From NCBI GenBank assembly GCA_018883485.1, contig VEQB01000153.1:1-6020 (forward strand): DNA of 6,020 nucleotides. Reading direction: 5' to 3'. Every line of letters begins with the position of its first letter. Position 1 is the stretch's first letter. Below the pieces are notes generated by a model that had not been told where the DNA came from, did not search any database, and saw only the letters and a list, made by a program, of their open reading frames with translations. Positions 1 through 5,367 of the stretch are shown here, in pieces. Source of the stretch: Bacteroidota bacterium (GTDB taxonomy: Bacteria > Bacteroidota > Bacteroidia > UKL13-3). A program made the translations under genes and the position numbers.

Positions 1-774
1 GCCTTGACCCGACAATATATCAACAAATTCTTTAACGTCGGGGCGCAACACCAAAGAAGCCATATGCGCTCCGCCAATCTTATCTGGCATAATTACATTA
101 GCAGCTCCAGCCCTTTTAAGTTTGCTAAAAGAAGAAAAATTAGATGCTCTACTAATAATTAGTAAACCCGGGTTAATACCTTTAGCCGTTAACGTTACAA
201 AAACATTATCTGCATCGTTAGGCAATGTTGTAATTAATGCTCTAGCTCTTTCTATGCCAGCCTCAATTAAGGTTTCATCTTTGGTTGCGTCATCATTCAA
301 ATAAAACAGGTGAGATTTGTTTAGATACGTTTCTAATAATTCTGCTTTACTTTCCAAAATAACGAATGGAATCTCGTGAAGGGCAAGCATATCGCAAGCA
401 GCTTGCCCATTTCTCCCAAATCCACAAACAATTACATGATTGTTTAAAGATGCTATTTTTGTTTTCATACGATTAATTCTAAATTGAGCAAAAAAGTTTC
501 CTTCTATTAAAAACCTACTTATCAATGTTAATGCGTAGGCAAAAATCCCCAAATTACCTACTATAAGAAAAATGGTAAAAATTCTTCCAGCATCAGACAA
601 TTCAAAAACTTCACCATAGCCAACTGTAGCTACAGTAGTAATTGTCATATAAAGAGAATCTAAGAAGCTAGCATCTTCAATTAGCATATAACCCGTAACG
701 CCAACGCTAATAGGAATGCAAATAAGACCAAAAGCCAAATAAATTTTAGACCGTAAACTAAGCATTTCCATCAT
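1..774 (-). CDS. Two-TM potassium channel with RCK (TrkA-N) domain, partial at left edge
   Basis: The reading frame is open from the ATG at 774-772 to the window edge, giving the first 258 residues of a K+ channel of the MthK/Kch type. A hydrophobic helix (about residues 11-32) is followed by a pore loop with the filter TTVATVGYGE (46-55) and a second helix (about 64-90). This arrangement defines an inner-membrane tetrameric K+ channel. Next comes a cytoplasmic RCK/TrkA-N Rossmann domain: VIVCGFGRNGQ (114-124) is the glycine-rich nucleotide-binding turn, Glu141 ends the second strand, and ITTLPNDADN (181-190) and MPDKIGGAHMA (229-239) are typical family segments. The sequence ends about where a TrkA-C domain would begin, so perhaps a quarter of the protein is missing. 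Such channels pass K+ and are gated by a ligand (nucleotide or Ca2+) at the RCK ring; the ligand cannot be read here. An in-frame stop at 801-799 limits the start; ATG 774 or the next ATG at 771 are equally possible. It is divergent from the regulator at 913. The channel call is secure. Confidence 0.93.
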   Translation of the reverse strand, partial: MMEMLSLRSKIYLAFGLICIPISVGVTGYMLIEDASFLDSLYMTITTVATVGYGEVFELSDAGRIFTIFLIVGNLGIFAYALTLISRFLIEGNFFAQFRINRMKTKIASLNNHVIVCGFGRNGQAACDMLALHEIPFVILESKAELLETYLNKSHLFYLNDDATKDETLIEAGIERARALITTLPNDADNVFVTLTAKGINPGLLIISRASNFSSFSKLKRAGAANVIMPDKIGGAHMASLVLRPDVKEFVDILSGQG

Positions 775-806
775 TGGCAAGTTATAAAATTTCTTGTCTT
801 AATAAT

Positions 807-814
807 CAAACTTA
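807..814 (-). promoter_or_regulatory. Candidate -7 promoter element for the K+ channel gene
   Basis: The minus strand reads TAAGTTTG, an exact match to the Bacteroidetes -7 consensus TAnnTTTG. It lies 32 bp ahead of the channel ATG at 774, so the leader would be about 25-30 nt. No clear TTG/TTTG -33 box is seen at the expected 19-21 bp upstream distance, which lowers confidence. Confidence 0.4.
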
Positions 815-848
815 TATCAGTTAAGCAAAAAAATAAACAGAATAAAAC

Positions 849-878
849 TTGATAAAAACAATAGAATCGATAAATTTG
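849..878 (+). promoter_or_regulatory. Bacteroidetes-type promoter for the regulator-peroxiredoxin operon
   Basis: A TTG at 849-851 and TAAATTTG at 871-878 are separated by 19 bp. This fits the Bacteroidetes primary sigma-factor pattern (TTG / 19-21 bp / TAnnTTTG) at both elements and in spacing. Transcription would start near 883-886, giving a leader of roughly 27-30 nt before the ATG at 913. It is the best promoter match in the window. Confidence 0.6.
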
Positions 879-881
879 TAA

Positions 882-914
882 AATAATTACTACTTAAGAA
901 TTATTATTAATAAT
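882..914 (+). promoter_or_regulatory. AT-rich inverted repeats, possible PerR/Fur operator
   Basis: Two overlapping symmetric elements sit between the predicted transcription start and the regulator's start codon. One is a perfect 12-bp palindrome ATTATTAATAAT at 903-914, which runs into the ATG. The other is an inverted repeat AATAATT (882-888) / AATTATT (899-905) around a 10-bp spacer. PerR and Fur boxes are AT-rich palindromes of similar composition, and PerR-family genes are commonly autoregulated. The site does not match the B. subtilis PerR box closely. In AT-rich DNA such symmetry also arises by chance, so this is only a candidate. Confidence 0.3.
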
Positions 915-1350
915 GAGTATTACTTTAAATCAAGTTAAACAAACTTTCCAGGAAAAAGGGATAAAATCAACTTTGCCAAGGGTATTTATATTCCAGTGTT
1001 TACAAGGATTTAAGCACCATTTTAGTGCAGAGGAATTATTCCACAAAGTAAGCAAAAAACATCCAGGAGTTTCTTTAGCAACTATTTATAAAACTTTAGA
1101 AATATTGGTTCAAAACAAATTAATAGCAAAAGTAGTTACAGATGAAGATAAGGTTAGATATGATCACAGAACAGATCAACATATTCATTTATACTGCGAG
1201 AAATCTAAAATTATTGCAGACCATGAAGATCCTGAATTAGAAAATTTGGTGCTCAACTACCTTCAAAAAAAAGGTATTCCCGATTTCAGTATTCAGCAGG
1301 TTCAAATTAATATCAAAGGAGAATTCTTAACACTTAAAAATAAAAAATAA
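913..1350 (+). CDS. Fur-family transcriptional regulator, PerR-like peroxide sensor
   Basis: This 145-residue protein has the usual Fur/PerR length. The N-terminal winged helix covers about residues 1-80, with HHFSAEELF (35-43) and the recognition helix SLATIYKTLEIL (54-65). The dimerisation/metal domain carries RYDHRTDQHIHLYC (82-95). Placed against B. subtilis PerR, the five regulatory-metal ligands are present: His36, Asp84, His90, His92 and Asp103. The Asp at the last position is what marks PerR (Fe/Mn peroxide sensing) rather than Fur. The structural zinc site is broken: the first CxxC reads CEKS (95-98) and the second CxxC is absent, because the protein ends at about that point; only Cys29 and Cys95 exist. 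It lies 5 bp before a peroxiredoxin gene and behind a shared promoter, so the inferred role is peroxide-responsive repression of this operon. Fur-family membership is certain; the PerR role is inferred from ligands and context. Confidence 0.88.
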   Translation: MSITLNQVKQTFQEKGIKSTLPRVFIFQCLQGFKHHFSAEELFHKVSKKHPGVSLATIYKTLEILVQNKLIAKVVTDEDKVRYDHRTDQHIHLYCEKSKIIADHEDPELENLVLNYLQKKGIPDFSIQQVQINIKGEFLTLKNKK

Positions 1351-1355
1351 AAATT

Positions 1356-2000
1356 ATGACAATGTTAGTTGGAAAAAAAGCACCACATTTTAGTGCAGAT
1401 GCCGTTGTAAACGGAGGAGATTTTGAAGAGAACTTTTCTTTAGGCCAGTATGTAGGAAAGAAAGCTGTATTGTTTTTCTTTTACCCACTAGATTTCACTT
1501 TTGTGTGCCCAACAGAAATTATTGCTTTTCAAGAAAAAATTGAAGAATTTGAAAAGCGTGGCGTACAAGTGGTTGGTTGTTCAATTGATAGTAAATTCTC
1601 TCATTGGGCATGGTTAAATACACCAAAAAGTCAAGGAGGCATACAAGGAGTAGCTTATCCATTGGTGGCAGATGTAAACAAAACTATTGCTACAAACTAT
1701 GGCGTTTTAGCAGGCCGTTATACTTATAACGATAACGAGGAGTTGGAATGGGTTGGCGATAATGGAGAAAATGCTGTGGCTTATCGTGGCTTATTCCTAA
1801 TTGATAAAAATGGCGTTGTTCGCCACCAAGTGGTTAACGACATGCCACTAGGAAGAAACATTGATGAGGCTTTACGAATGATTGATGCACTTCAATATTT
1901 TGAAGAAAAAGGGGAAGTTTGTCCTGCTAATTGGGAGCAAGGTAAAGATGCTATGAGTGCTACAGCAGAAGGAGTAGCAAAATATTTAGGTTCACACTAA
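1356..2000 (+). CDS. 2-Cys peroxiredoxin (AhpC/Prx1 type)
   Basis: This 214-residue cytoplasmic thiol peroxidase reduces H2O2 and organic peroxides. The peroxidatic site is PLDFTFVCPTE (44-54) with Cys51, Thr48 and Pro44; the supporting Arg is Arg144 in AYRGLFLID. The resolving cysteine is Cys189 in GEVCPANW (186-193), so it is a typical 2-Cys enzyme that forms inter-subunit disulfides and is recycled by thioredoxin or AhpF. The stretch at about 119-141, before the AYRG motif, is longer than in E. coli AhpC; similar long loops are, from memory, common in Bacteroidetes homologues. SQGGIQG (92-98) resembles the GGLG motif of hyperoxidation-sensitive peroxiredoxins, and the C-terminus has AKYLG (208-212) where those enzymes have YF. 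The start at 1356 lies 5 bp after the regulator stop, so the two are co-transcribed; Met3 is an alternative start. A terminator follows at 2016. It is related to AhpC, but the exact symbol is left open. Confidence 0.95.
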   Translation: MTMLVGKKAPHFSADAVVNGGDFEENFSLGQYVGKKAVLFFFYPLDFTFVCPTEIIAFQEKIEEFEKRGVQVVGCSIDSKFSHWAWLNTPKSQGGIQGVAYPLVADVNKTIATNYGVLAGRYTYNDNEELEWVGDNGENAVAYRGLFLIDKNGVVRHQVVNDMPLGRNIDEALRMIDALQYFEEKGEVCPANWEQGKDAMSATAEGVAKYLGSH

Positions 2001-2015
2001 AAATTTGAAATCTAT

Positions 2016-2052
2016 AAAAGCTCAGTAACTACTTAGGTGCTGAGCTTTTTTT
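2016..2052 (+). terminator. Intrinsic terminator of the regulator-peroxiredoxin operon
   Basis: AAAAGCTCAG (2016-2025) pairs perfectly with CTGAGCTTTT (2040-2049), a 10-bp stem around a 14-nt loop. The T tract runs from 2046 to 2052. It begins 15 bp after the peroxiredoxin stop. The stem's A run also gives a T tract on the other strand, but no minus-strand gene ends here, so it serves the plus strand. Confidence 0.88.
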
Positions 2053-2092
2053 GTTTACACCAATATTGTCAATAAACCTTATTTTCGAGGCA

Positions 2093-3376
2093 ATGAATCG
2101 AAAATTCCTTGTTTGTATTTTAATGCTTGTAACCACGCTGTGTTGGGCGCAAACCGATAGCCTTATTTCTATTGAACTTAACCAATATGCAAAAGATGAA
2201 CGCTTTGACAAATTTCAATTGACGCTTGCCTTATTTATGGTTAAGGGAGATACCATAATGACCTTAGATTATGAAGGCACGCGCAAAGCAAAACCCGTTA
2301 TCATAAAAAGGGCAGAGGGGTATAAAGATTATGCCTATGGCTATTTATTTTTTAACGGATTAAACAATCGAGAAAATCCGGGGTATGTTACAGTTTTGGT
2401 CTGTAATCCTTACCACAAACATCCTCATCTTTTTTTAGACTTGAACCATAACAACGATTTTACAGATGACCCTAGACATACCCTGCCCTATTTTGAAGAA
2501 AAAGGCTTGAGCTTTGAAATAGCCAATGAGCAATTTCCCGAAGGCAGGATAAGTGTTTTATTAACGCGCAGTTCTTTGTTTGGCCAAAAATATGAGTTTA
2601 AAAAATATATGGATGAGTACTACGAAATGTCTTATCCAGGTAGAATATTTGTGGGTTCGGAATACACCTACAGAGAGCAAAAATATATTGCACGCGTGGG
2701 GCTGGTTAAAATAGAAAGAGAATCTTTTAAAATTGCTCTTTTAGACGCAAATACAAATGGTATTTATAATGAGCCTGAAATAGATAAAATAGTTTATGTA
2801 AACACAAATGATACCATATTAGACGCGACAAATCCCTTAAACTTTACCCTATTTGCCAAACAAGGAGAACCCACCTATTTCGAAAAAAATGGCAGATTGT
2901 ATAAAGTTATTGAAGCAGATAAGGCAGGCAAGTTTATTAAAATAAGGCTAAGCAATGATGCTGTTGAATTGAATAGAATTAAAGTAGGCAAAAAAGTCCC
3001 CAAAATAAAATTCACCTTAGCGCGAGGTGAGAAACTTAAGCTCAATAAATTTAGAAGAAAAGAAATTTATATTTATTTCGGAAGTAGAAATAGCAAGAAT
3101 TTTAAATCTGACACGCTCATGTTAAGGCAAATTGCTGCCTTAGACACCAATAATTTAAAAGTGATTATGGTGTTATATGTAAATAAAAGTTACGAATTAA
3201 GAATTTACAATACCGATGCAAAACCAAATTATGCCCTAGCCTACGGTACAAAGGAACTAAGCCGTAAAATGGGAATTGGCAGCGTACCGCAAACTTTGTA
3301 CTTAGGAAAAAGGAGAAGGGTTAAACAATACGGGTTAAAACCAGAGGAGTTTATTAGGAATTATTATAAAGAATAA
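2093..3376 (+). CDS. Exported protein of unknown function with EF-hand-like loops and a thioredoxin-like C-terminus
   Basis: This 427-residue protein matches no named family I can recall. ATG 2093 is chosen because MNRKFLVCILMLVTTLCWAQ (1-20) is a good Sec signal peptide with cleavage near the Ala-Gln; the frame extends upstream only through a TTG in the terminator. The middle region is rich in Tyr, Phe, Lys and Asp and is probably beta-rich. It has two Ca2+-loop-like motifs: DLNHNNDFTDD (116-126) and DANTNGIYNEPE (218-229). The second has Asp1, Asn3, Asn5, Gly6 and Glu12 of a canonical EF-hand loop. The last 130 residues look like the AhpC/TSA-thioredoxin pattern: VGKKVPKIKFTLARGEKLKL (298-317), a strand EIYIYFG (324-330), and GIGSVPQTLYLGKRRRV (394-410), where VPQT would hold the cis-proline. 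No cysteine lies in this part; the mature protein has only Cys104. It therefore cannot do CxxC redox chemistry. It follows a terminator with a 40-bp gap, and no convincing promoter was seen. The gene is certain; the domain readings are by eye. Confidence 0.85.
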   Translation: MNRKFLVCILMLVTTLCWAQTDSLISIELNQYAKDERFDKFQLTLALFMVKGDTIMTLDYEGTRKAKPVIIKRAEGYKDYAYGYLFFNGLNNRENPGYVTVLVCNPYHKHPHLFLDLNHNNDFTDDPRHTLPYFEEKGLSFEIANEQFPEGRISVLLTRSSLFGQKYEFKKYMDEYYEMSYPGRIFVGSEYTYREQKYIARVGLVKIERESFKIALLDANTNGIYNEPEIDKIVYVNTNDTILDATNPLNFTLFAKQGEPTYFEKNGRLYKVIEADKAGKFIKIRLSNDAVELNRIKVGKKVPKIKFTLARGEKLKLNKFRRKEIYIYFGSRNSKNFKSDTLMLRQIAALDTNNLKVIMVLYVNKSYELRIYNTDAKPNYALAYGTKELSRKMGIGSVPQTLYLGKRRRVKQYGLKPEEFIRNYYKE

Positions 3377-3383
3377 CTTTAAA

Positions 3384-3417
3384 CTATGAGGTATGAGGTA
3401 TGAAGTATGAGTTATGG
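3384..3417. repeat. Heptamer tandem repeat, consensus GTATGAG
   Basis: Successive 7-bp units read CTATGAG, GTATGAG, GTATGAA, GTATGAG and TTATGG, nearly five copies starting 8 bp after the stop codon at 3376. It lies in the gap between convergent genes and is too short and imperfect for a CRISPR. It may be a replication-slippage microsatellite or a member of a dispersed intergenic family. Confidence 0.7.
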
Positions 3418-3419
3418 CT

Positions 3420-3439
3420 ATAGTCTATGGACTATTTTT
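3420..3439 (+). terminator. Weak hairpin with T tract between convergent genes
   Basis: ATAGTC (3420-3425) and GACTAT (3430-3435) form a 6-bp stem around the loop TATG, followed by five Ts (3435-3439). It could end transcription of the exported-protein gene. The stem is short and AT-rich, and the T tract touches the stop codon of the opposing gene, so efficiency is doubtful. Confidence 0.35.
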
Positions 3440-4199
3440 ACCAAGAACCTCCTGCACCGCCGCCTCCAAAGCTTCCTCCACCGAAACCGCCAAATCCACC
3501 GCCACCAGAACTTCTACCACTAAAGCCACCGCTGCTAAAAGTTCCACCACCGAATGGTCCGCCAAAAAATGGACCACCCATAGAGTTAAACCTTCTACCA
3601 CCTTTTCCACCTCCAAAGCGAGATAGAAAAATTAAGGCTATAATGACAATAACAATTAAGGCAATTGGGAAATCACCACTCTTTTTCTTCTTAGCTTTTG
3701 GATCAGCTTTATACTCCCCTGCCGCGGCTAAGGCTAGATCATCTGCAGCTGCATTCAATCCTTCAAAATAAGCCTGCTGTTTAAAGGCTGGCTTCATGCG
3801 TGTTTCAATAATTCGTTTAGCAATGGCATCAGGAATTGCTCCTTCTAAACCATAACCTACTTGAATCCTAATTTGACGGTCTTGAATTGCCACATAAATA
3901 AGCACTCCATTGCGCTTCTCTTTTGTTCCTATTGCCCAAGCATCTGCTATGCGCCTGCTGTATTCAAAAGCATCATCGCCATCAAGAGAATTCTCAATAA
4001 CTATTGCAATTTGATTAGAGGTACTATCCTCATAAGCTAATAACTTTTGCTCTAAGGCATGGATTTCTCCAGCTTGAAGTGTGCCCGTAAAATCATTCAC
4101 CAAACGCGGAGGATTGGAAATTTTAGGAATTTCCTTAGCTTGCAGATACTGCGATAAGAAAAAGGTAACAAGAAAGATGACCTTGTGATATCTACGCAT
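3438..4199 (-). CDS. Secreted TPM-domain protein with C-terminal anchor and Gly-rich tail (YgcG-like)
   Basis: The protein has 253 residues from ATG 4199. It begins with a signal peptide (about 1-21, ending YLQA-K). A TPM domain covers about 33-160: VNDFTGTL (34-41), ADAWAIGTKEKRNGVLIYVA (85-104), the hallmark IQVGYGLEGAIPD (112-124), and later MKPAF (135-139) and FEGL (145-148). After a Lys-rich linker comes a membrane helix (about 178-193) and a tail of about 58 residues dominated by Gly, Ser and Phe that ends GGGGAGGSW, the usual ending in this family. The predicted layout is a TPM domain outside the cytoplasmic membrane, anchored by the helix. TPM domains have been linked to phosphatase activity in a plant homologue and to envelope or photosystem maintenance, but the bacterial role is unclear. 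Start choice: a strong ribosome site and the signal peptide both favour 4199 over the ATG at 4226. It overlaps the upstream gene by 8 bp (ATGCGTAG), so translation is probably coupled. It is the last gene of the lemA operon. Confidence 0.9.
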   Translation of the reverse strand: MRRYHKVIFLVTFFLSQYLQAKEIPKISNPPRLVNDFTGTLQAGEIHALEQKLLAYEDSTSNQIAIVIENSLDGDDAFEYSRRIADAWAIGTKEKRNGVLIYVAIQDRQIRIQVGYGLEGAIPDAIAKRIIETRMKPAFKQQAYFEGLNAAADDLALAAAGEYKADPKAKKKKSGDFPIALIVIVIIALIFLSRFGGGKGGRRFNSMGGPFFGGPFGGGTFSSGGFSGRSSGGGGFGGFGGGSFGGGGAGGSW

Positions 4200-4638
4200 T
4201 TTCCTTCCCTCCAAACGAAACTTCATTGCTTAACTCATTGGTATCAGTTGCATGGTAAGGGAAATTTGCTTTCAGCTTCTCCCCTATTTTAGCAATGGCT
4301 TGAACCAAGCCCTCAGTGAATTTGCCTTGTACAAAATAGGAAAGCATCAAATCCTTTTCGGCCTGCCAAAATGCATCGTGCACTATTGTATGTATTCCTT
4401 TATCACCAATAATAGCAAACTTTTTATCGAGCAAAGCTAAGTAAATCACTACCCCATTTTGCAATTTGGTTTGATCCATTTCAAGCTGATAAAACACCTC
4501 TTTGGCACGCTCCAGGGGCTCATTGGGGCACCTTTCTTCAATATGTACCCTAATCTCCCCTGAAGTTGCCATCTCTGCCATTTTTATAGCAGCTACAATT
4601 TGATCTTGCTCGGCTTTACTAAAATATTGTTTGGCCAT
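4192..4638 (-). CDS. Soluble TPM-domain protein
   Basis: This 148-residue protein consists almost wholly of one TPM domain. Visible family motifs are SGEIRVHIEERCP (26-38), PLERAKEVF (41-49), MDQTKLQNGVVIYLALLDKK (54-73), FAIIGDKGI (74-82) and the C-terminal FTEGLVQAIAKIGEKL (107-122) followed by NFP. There is no signal peptide or membrane helix, so it probably acts in the cytoplasm or at the inner membrane face, unlike its downstream neighbour. The two TPM proteins diverge strongly and belong to different subgroups: this one has IIGDKG where the other has VGYGLEG. It starts 5 bp after the lemA stop and its TAG overlaps the next start, so all three genes form one transcript. The lemA-TPM-TPM order is a recurrent arrangement in Bacteroidetes (from memory). 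The family call is secure; the molecular function is not known. Confidence 0.88.
   Translation of the reverse strand: MAKQYFSKAEQDQIVAAIKMAEMATSGEIRVHIEERCPNEPLERAKEVFYQLEMDQTKLQNGVVIYLALLDKKFAIIGDKGIHTIVHDAFWQAEKDLMLSYFVQGKFTEGLVQAIAKIGEKLKANFPYHATDTNELSNEVSFGGKENA
4203..4212 (-). promoter_or_regulatory. Strong Shine-Dalgarno site that fixes the start at 4199
   Basis: The minus strand reads GGAGGGAAGG here; its GGAGG core ends 8 nt before the ATG at 4199. Such a site is unusual in this window, where other starts have none. It lies inside the Gly-Gly-Lys codons near the end of the upstream TPM gene, which fits internal re-initiation at an overlapping start. Confidence 0.6.
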
Positions 4639-4643
4639 ACGGC

Positions 4644-5237
4644 TTATTCAAAATTTACCTTAGGCGCATTTTCTGCACCTTTGTCTGCTTCAAAATAACC
4701 TTTTTTATCAAAACCTAAAATTCCAGCAAAAAGTACTTGAGGAAATTTACGGATGTATGAATTATAATCTTTTACTACCTCATTAAACCTCTGGCGCTCG
4801 GTTGCAATGCGGTTCTCTGTACCTTCTAATTGTGCCTGAAGTTCTTTAAAACTTTCTGTAGCACGCAATTGAGGGTAGTTTTCGGTAATCATCATCAAGC
4901 GACCTAAGGCTTGACTTAACTCTCCTTGTGAAGATTGGAATTTTTCAATTTGTTCTGGACTTAACTTAGAAGCATCTACCTTCATTGAAGTTGCTTTTGC
5001 TCTTGCTTCTACTACATCGGTTAATGTTTTCTGCTCAAAATTGGCAACTCCCTTTACAGTACTAACCAAATTAGGGATAAGGTCGGCACGGCGCTGATAA
5101 ACATTTTCTACATTTCCCCAAGCTCCCGAAACGGATTCTTGCTTGCTTACCATGTTGTTGTAACTGCCACAACCACTCATAAATAGAAGCACTAAGGCGG
5201 CTCCAATTGCCAAAAGAATGATGGTTCCTCTGTTCAT
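4644..5237 (-). CDS. lemA: LemA family protein
   Basis: The protein has 197 residues from ATG 5237. The N-terminal hydrophobic segment (about 5-22) ends in LLFMSGC (17-23). Cys23 is the only cysteine and SGC resembles a lipobox, so it may be a lipoprotein rather than a simple N-out membrane protein. The rest is the helical LemA domain: AWGNVENVYQRRADLIPNLV (39-58), ENYPQLRA (119-126), LEGTENRIATERQRFNEVV (137-155), DYN (157-159) and FPQVLFAGILGF (165-176). Family members are helical-bundle envelope proteins of unclear biochemistry. It is the first gene of the operon with the two TPM genes. The frame continues upstream to an ATG at 5309, but that would place a non-family extension before the membrane segment. 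A further ATG lies at 5255; starting at 5237 gives the normal family N-terminus. Confidence 0.93.
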   Translation of the reverse strand: MNRGTIILLAIGAALVLLFMSGCGSYNNMVSKQESVSGAWGNVENVYQRRADLIPNLVSTVKGVANFEQKTLTDVVEARAKATSMKVDASKLSPEQIEKFQSSQGELSQALGRLMMITENYPQLRATESFKELQAQLEGTENRIATERQRFNEVVKDYNSYIRKFPQVLFAGILGFDKKGYFEADKGAENAPKVNFE

Positions 5238-5367
5238 TGTTTTAAATTTTACCATTTGCAAGATACAAAATATACTCCAAACTGCCTTAAACCTGACAAA
5301 TTGTACCATGACTTGGATAAGCGGTTAAAAAAAATAGATATTGCAACTTTAAAGAAGCCACTCATAC
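5238..5367. other. Divergent intergenic region, lemA / glycosyltransferase
   Basis: This 130-bp region separates two outward-facing genes and should hold both promoters. On the plus strand, TTG (5313-5315) and TAGATATTG (5335-5343) are 19 bp apart, a poor -33/-7 match that could serve the glycosyltransferase. No conserved operator, hairpin or small gene was seen. Confidence 0.5.
5266..5274 (-). promoter_or_regulatory. Possible -7 region for the lemA operon
   Basis: The minus strand reads TATATTTTG, close to but not exactly TAnnTTTG. A TTTG lies 22 bp upstream as a possible -33 element. It would put the transcript start about 20 nt ahead of ATG 5237, agreeing with the short lemA start. The match is imperfect. 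Confidence 0.25.

Noticed and set aside
122..304. 60-residue plus-strand open frame
   Set aside because: It is antisense to the RCK domain of the K+ channel, whose motifs are unmistakable in the minus frame.
381..408. Inverted repeat GGGCAAGC / GCTTGCCC with an inner 13-bp palindrome
   Set aside because: It lies inside the channel gene and encodes conserved-looking Ala-Ala-Cys and Leu-Ala residues of the RCK domain; the symmetry is probably a codon coincidence.
2051..2092. Upstream TTG start for the exported protein
   Set aside because: The TTG lies in the terminator T tract; the ATG at 2093 gives a clean signal peptide.
2029..2211. 60-residue minus-strand open frame
   Set aside because: It overlaps the terminator and the signal-peptide region of the exported protein and has no recognisable features.
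3384..3435. CRISPR-like or attachment-site reading of the heptamer repeat and hairpin
   Set aside because: The units are 7 bp with no spacers and no integrase or cas gene is nearby.
3377..3437. Terminator for the minus-strand lemA operon
   Set aside because: The hairpin at 3420-3435 has no T tract on the minus strand, and no other stem was found after the stop codon.
3414..3771. Open frames on the plus strand (and a second minus-strand frame) over the Gly-rich tail, reading as Pro- or Ala/Thr/Ser-rich peptides
   Set aside because: They are the antisense and shifted readings of repetitive glycine codons of the TPM protein, with no family resemblance or initiation context.
4252..4440. 62-residue plus-strand open frame
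   Set aside because: It is antisense to the soluble TPM gene, which has clear family motifs.
5238..5309. Longer lemA start at 5309
   Set aside because: It adds 24 residues not seen in LemA proteins and would cover the likely promoter; ATG 5237 begins the typical hydrophobic N-terminus.
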